A program made the position numbers and the translations under genes. From NCBI RefSeq assembly GCF_003576645.1, contig NC_044919.1, forward strand, positions 31,107,468 to 31,171,467: DNA of 64,000 nucleotides, written 5' to 3'. This document shows, in pieces, positions 62,001 to 64,000 of this stretch. Source of the stretch: Ipomoea triloba. Lineage: Eukaryota > Streptophyta > Magnoliopsida > Solanales > Convolvulaceae. Numbering within the stretch: the stretch's first letter is position 1; every line of letters begins with the position of its first letter. The notes under the pieces are model-generated. The model ran no database searches. It saw only the letters and a list, made by a program, of their open reading frames with translations, and had not been told where the DNA came from.

Positions 62001-63700
62001 AAAGTCTTTAGCACGTATACTTACTCTTTGAATAATGGTGATCACATTTTTATTATTTTATTTCCTTCATGATGAGGGTTTTAGGTTCAACTATTTAACT
62101 ACCCAACAATGACATACGAAGGTAGTGGAATTATACATATATTAGTATACTCCACGAGTTATGACGGGTACATACACGTACGTATAACAATAATAATGCA
62201 ACACAAGTTCTCGGAACAATACTCAATTAATTAGTCAACAAACTCAAAATACGTTCATAATTAGTTTTACTTTGCTAACAATTAAAGAGTGCAAAGTTAG
62301 ACACCAATATACAGGTATTTCGGTTAGCTACGTTCTCGCAGTTTTTCTCATCTATTAATTTCGTTCTAAGACATGCGCAACGATATGCATTTAAGTAGTT
62401 TGGAGTATAAACTTAATAATGGAACACAAGCCAAAAAATAAGGTAATAAGTGGAAAAATGAAGGGATAAAAAAGAAAGAGAATAAAATAAAAAAGAAAAA
62501 GGAAGGTCCAGCAGGCAAGTGGGGTAACCAGAAAGTTGAAGCTAGCATGTGCGATCATATGGTGGTTGGGCATTTGCAGGTCCACAACACAAAAACTTGA
62601 TCATCATAAGCCATTTTCGACTCCAAACGCGATAATCATTTCATGCATGCAGCTACCTAGAACCTATATGTATATCTCATGTTTTTAACTGTAATTTGGA
62701 TACTAAACTATATGATATATATTATGATTTGTAATTATATTAACTCAAGAAGAATTAATCGATTCTTCTAATTCTAACGACCTACTTATAATATATTATT
62801 GATGGTTTGACAACCCTCCACAGGTGATTGGTCAAATTTAATTTGTAGTTAATTAAGCTTCACAACCTCGACCGACCTATTATATATCTAAATTAAACAT
62901 GCCCTGCCATCAATGTGGTATTTCCTAGTATTCAACAACATCGTCTCCATGTCAGATCGAGTTGAATAACTAGGCCGGTGTCGTTTCTCAAGTTGATTCT
63001 TACCTAAGAACTGAACCAAATTAAAGAAGTTTGTTGAGGTCTTCGGAGTAATTAGGTTCTAATGCCTTTGGACCATATTAGAGCGTTTGAACTTGGTCGC
63101 AGTAATTAATTTAGGTTAGTATATATCCATTATCCTATTCCTATCACTATATATATTTAGACGCATGAGAAAGATTCTGGCGGCTCTTACTTGTGTGCCT
63201 TTATGTATAAAAATATAAAAACCCAAAGAAAATAGAGGTTTAATTTTATAAAAGATATATCCTTCTTTTTTTTCAATGAAAAAAGAAATACTTTGCCCTT
63301 TCCGTTTTTGGTAGAAGCTAAGGCACTATATATTTTTCTATAATAATCCATATACCAATATTATGCCAAAATAATAATAATAATAATATATAATCATAAA
63401 TAAATTATATATATGTATGGTTGATGACTAGACACATTTTGAGCTTTATTAATTATATATATTCCTCCTCTTTGCTACATATACATGCCATCTACCACTA
63501 ATATAAAGCAAACACCCATTAAAGATTGATTCTTAAGAACCCCATCTCAGTGTTGTGTTCTCATCACCTCCCATTTCTAATCATCTCTCTCTCTCTCTAC
63601 CCATGTTACTTCTTGACAACTTTGTCCTACATTAAGGCATGTTTTTTGTTATATACAAGGAGAGATGCATGCATGAGTAGTCAGAATTGAAGTGGCCGGC

Positions 63701-63987
63701 CGGAATCATCAATTTTATTTTGGTTTTTGTCTTTCCATTCTCAACCAGCCAGGCCCCTCTCTCTCACTACCAAAATCTTTTTATCTCAATCCATTGCTCC
63801 ATTCCCTTCCAATCTCCATAACCTTCTTTCTTTCTTTCTGCCCGGAATCATCAATTTCTTTCTTGCAGATCAGAAACCCTAACCTACAATTCAGTGAAGG
63901 GATTAGTCACTGCGTCTGAGGCTGAAAATTTTGAGCTATATCCAAAATAAAGATCAGGAACCCTAAAAAGCTTGTGCCCTAACTTTA
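63701..63987 (+). promoter_or_regulatory. Probable 5' leader of the gene starting at 63988
   Basis: CT-rich sequence, then TTTCTTTCTTGCAG at 63855-63868, a good 3' splice site for a leader intron. After it come AAACCCTAACC and GGAACCCTAAAAAG, telo-box-like motifs frequent in plant leaders. Confidence 0.4.
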
Positions 63988-64000
63988 ATGGCTTCCCCTA
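63988..64000 (+). CDS. Possible start of a further gene, cut by the window edge
   Basis: TTTAATGGCTTCCCCTA ends the window. ATGGCT in this setting is a strong plant start context, and the sequence upstream looks like a leader with a spliced intron. Only four codons (MASP) are visible, so the product cannot be named. Confidence 0.35.

Larger units (their letters stand above)
60331..63700. other. Intergenic, no gene recognised
   Basis: Contains a SINE head (60795-60880), half of a fold-back-type repeat with TTTGGTCCTTAACTA motifs (60885-61020) and a long (AT)n tract (61940-61998). Otherwise AT-rich with no convincing open frame. Confidence 0.4.

Overview
The window is nuclear DNA of a flowering plant, most likely a eudicot. 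It is AT-rich, its introns follow the GT-AG rule, and plant-type genes sit between long intergenic tracts full of small transposons and microsatellites. Species cannot be fixed from sequence alone. I found no prokaryotic features, operons, CRISPR arrays, rRNA or intact tRNA genes. || Layout. Nine protein genes can be modelled exon by exon, with reading frames that stay open across every proposed splice. In order they are: an OXI1-like AGC kinase (+, 93-1439); ribosomal protein eL32 (-, 2080-3056, with a 5' UTR exon to about 3630); a secreted DOMON plus cytochrome b561 redox protein (-, 5955-8098); a 14-exon class 3 lipase with a GTPase-like P-loop domain and a C-terminal membrane segment (+, 12190-19763); a RABA5-type small GTPase (-, 20041-21180); a dCTP pyrophosphatase/MazG-like enzyme (+, 26910-27956); a small serine-rich-protein-like gene (-, 32813 to 33226 or 33728); a glyoxalase-fold protein like At5g48480 (-, 38773-39778); and a 14-exon fimbrin (+, 48892-54594). 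The last 13 bases probably open a tenth gene (ATG at 63988). || The genes are not a functional cluster; they are ordinary neighbours with unrelated housekeeping, signalling, trafficking and cytoskeletal roles. || Between genes the sequence is mostly transposon debris. There are two copies of one PIF/Harbinger-like family with TTA target duplications and expanded ATT repeats (8912-9813 and 33981-35749). Another Harbinger-like element carries a nested hAT-like insertion with an 8-bp target duplication (59733-60330). A reverse-oriented Copia-type LTR element lies in lipase intron 5. Three tRNA-derived SINE heads, several fold-back elements, a LINE fragment, a G-box-bearing tandem repeat and many microsatellites make up the rest. 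The most unusual structure is the roughly 150-bp duplication, including a splice donor, that flanks the LTR element in the lipase gene. I see no convincing new biological system.
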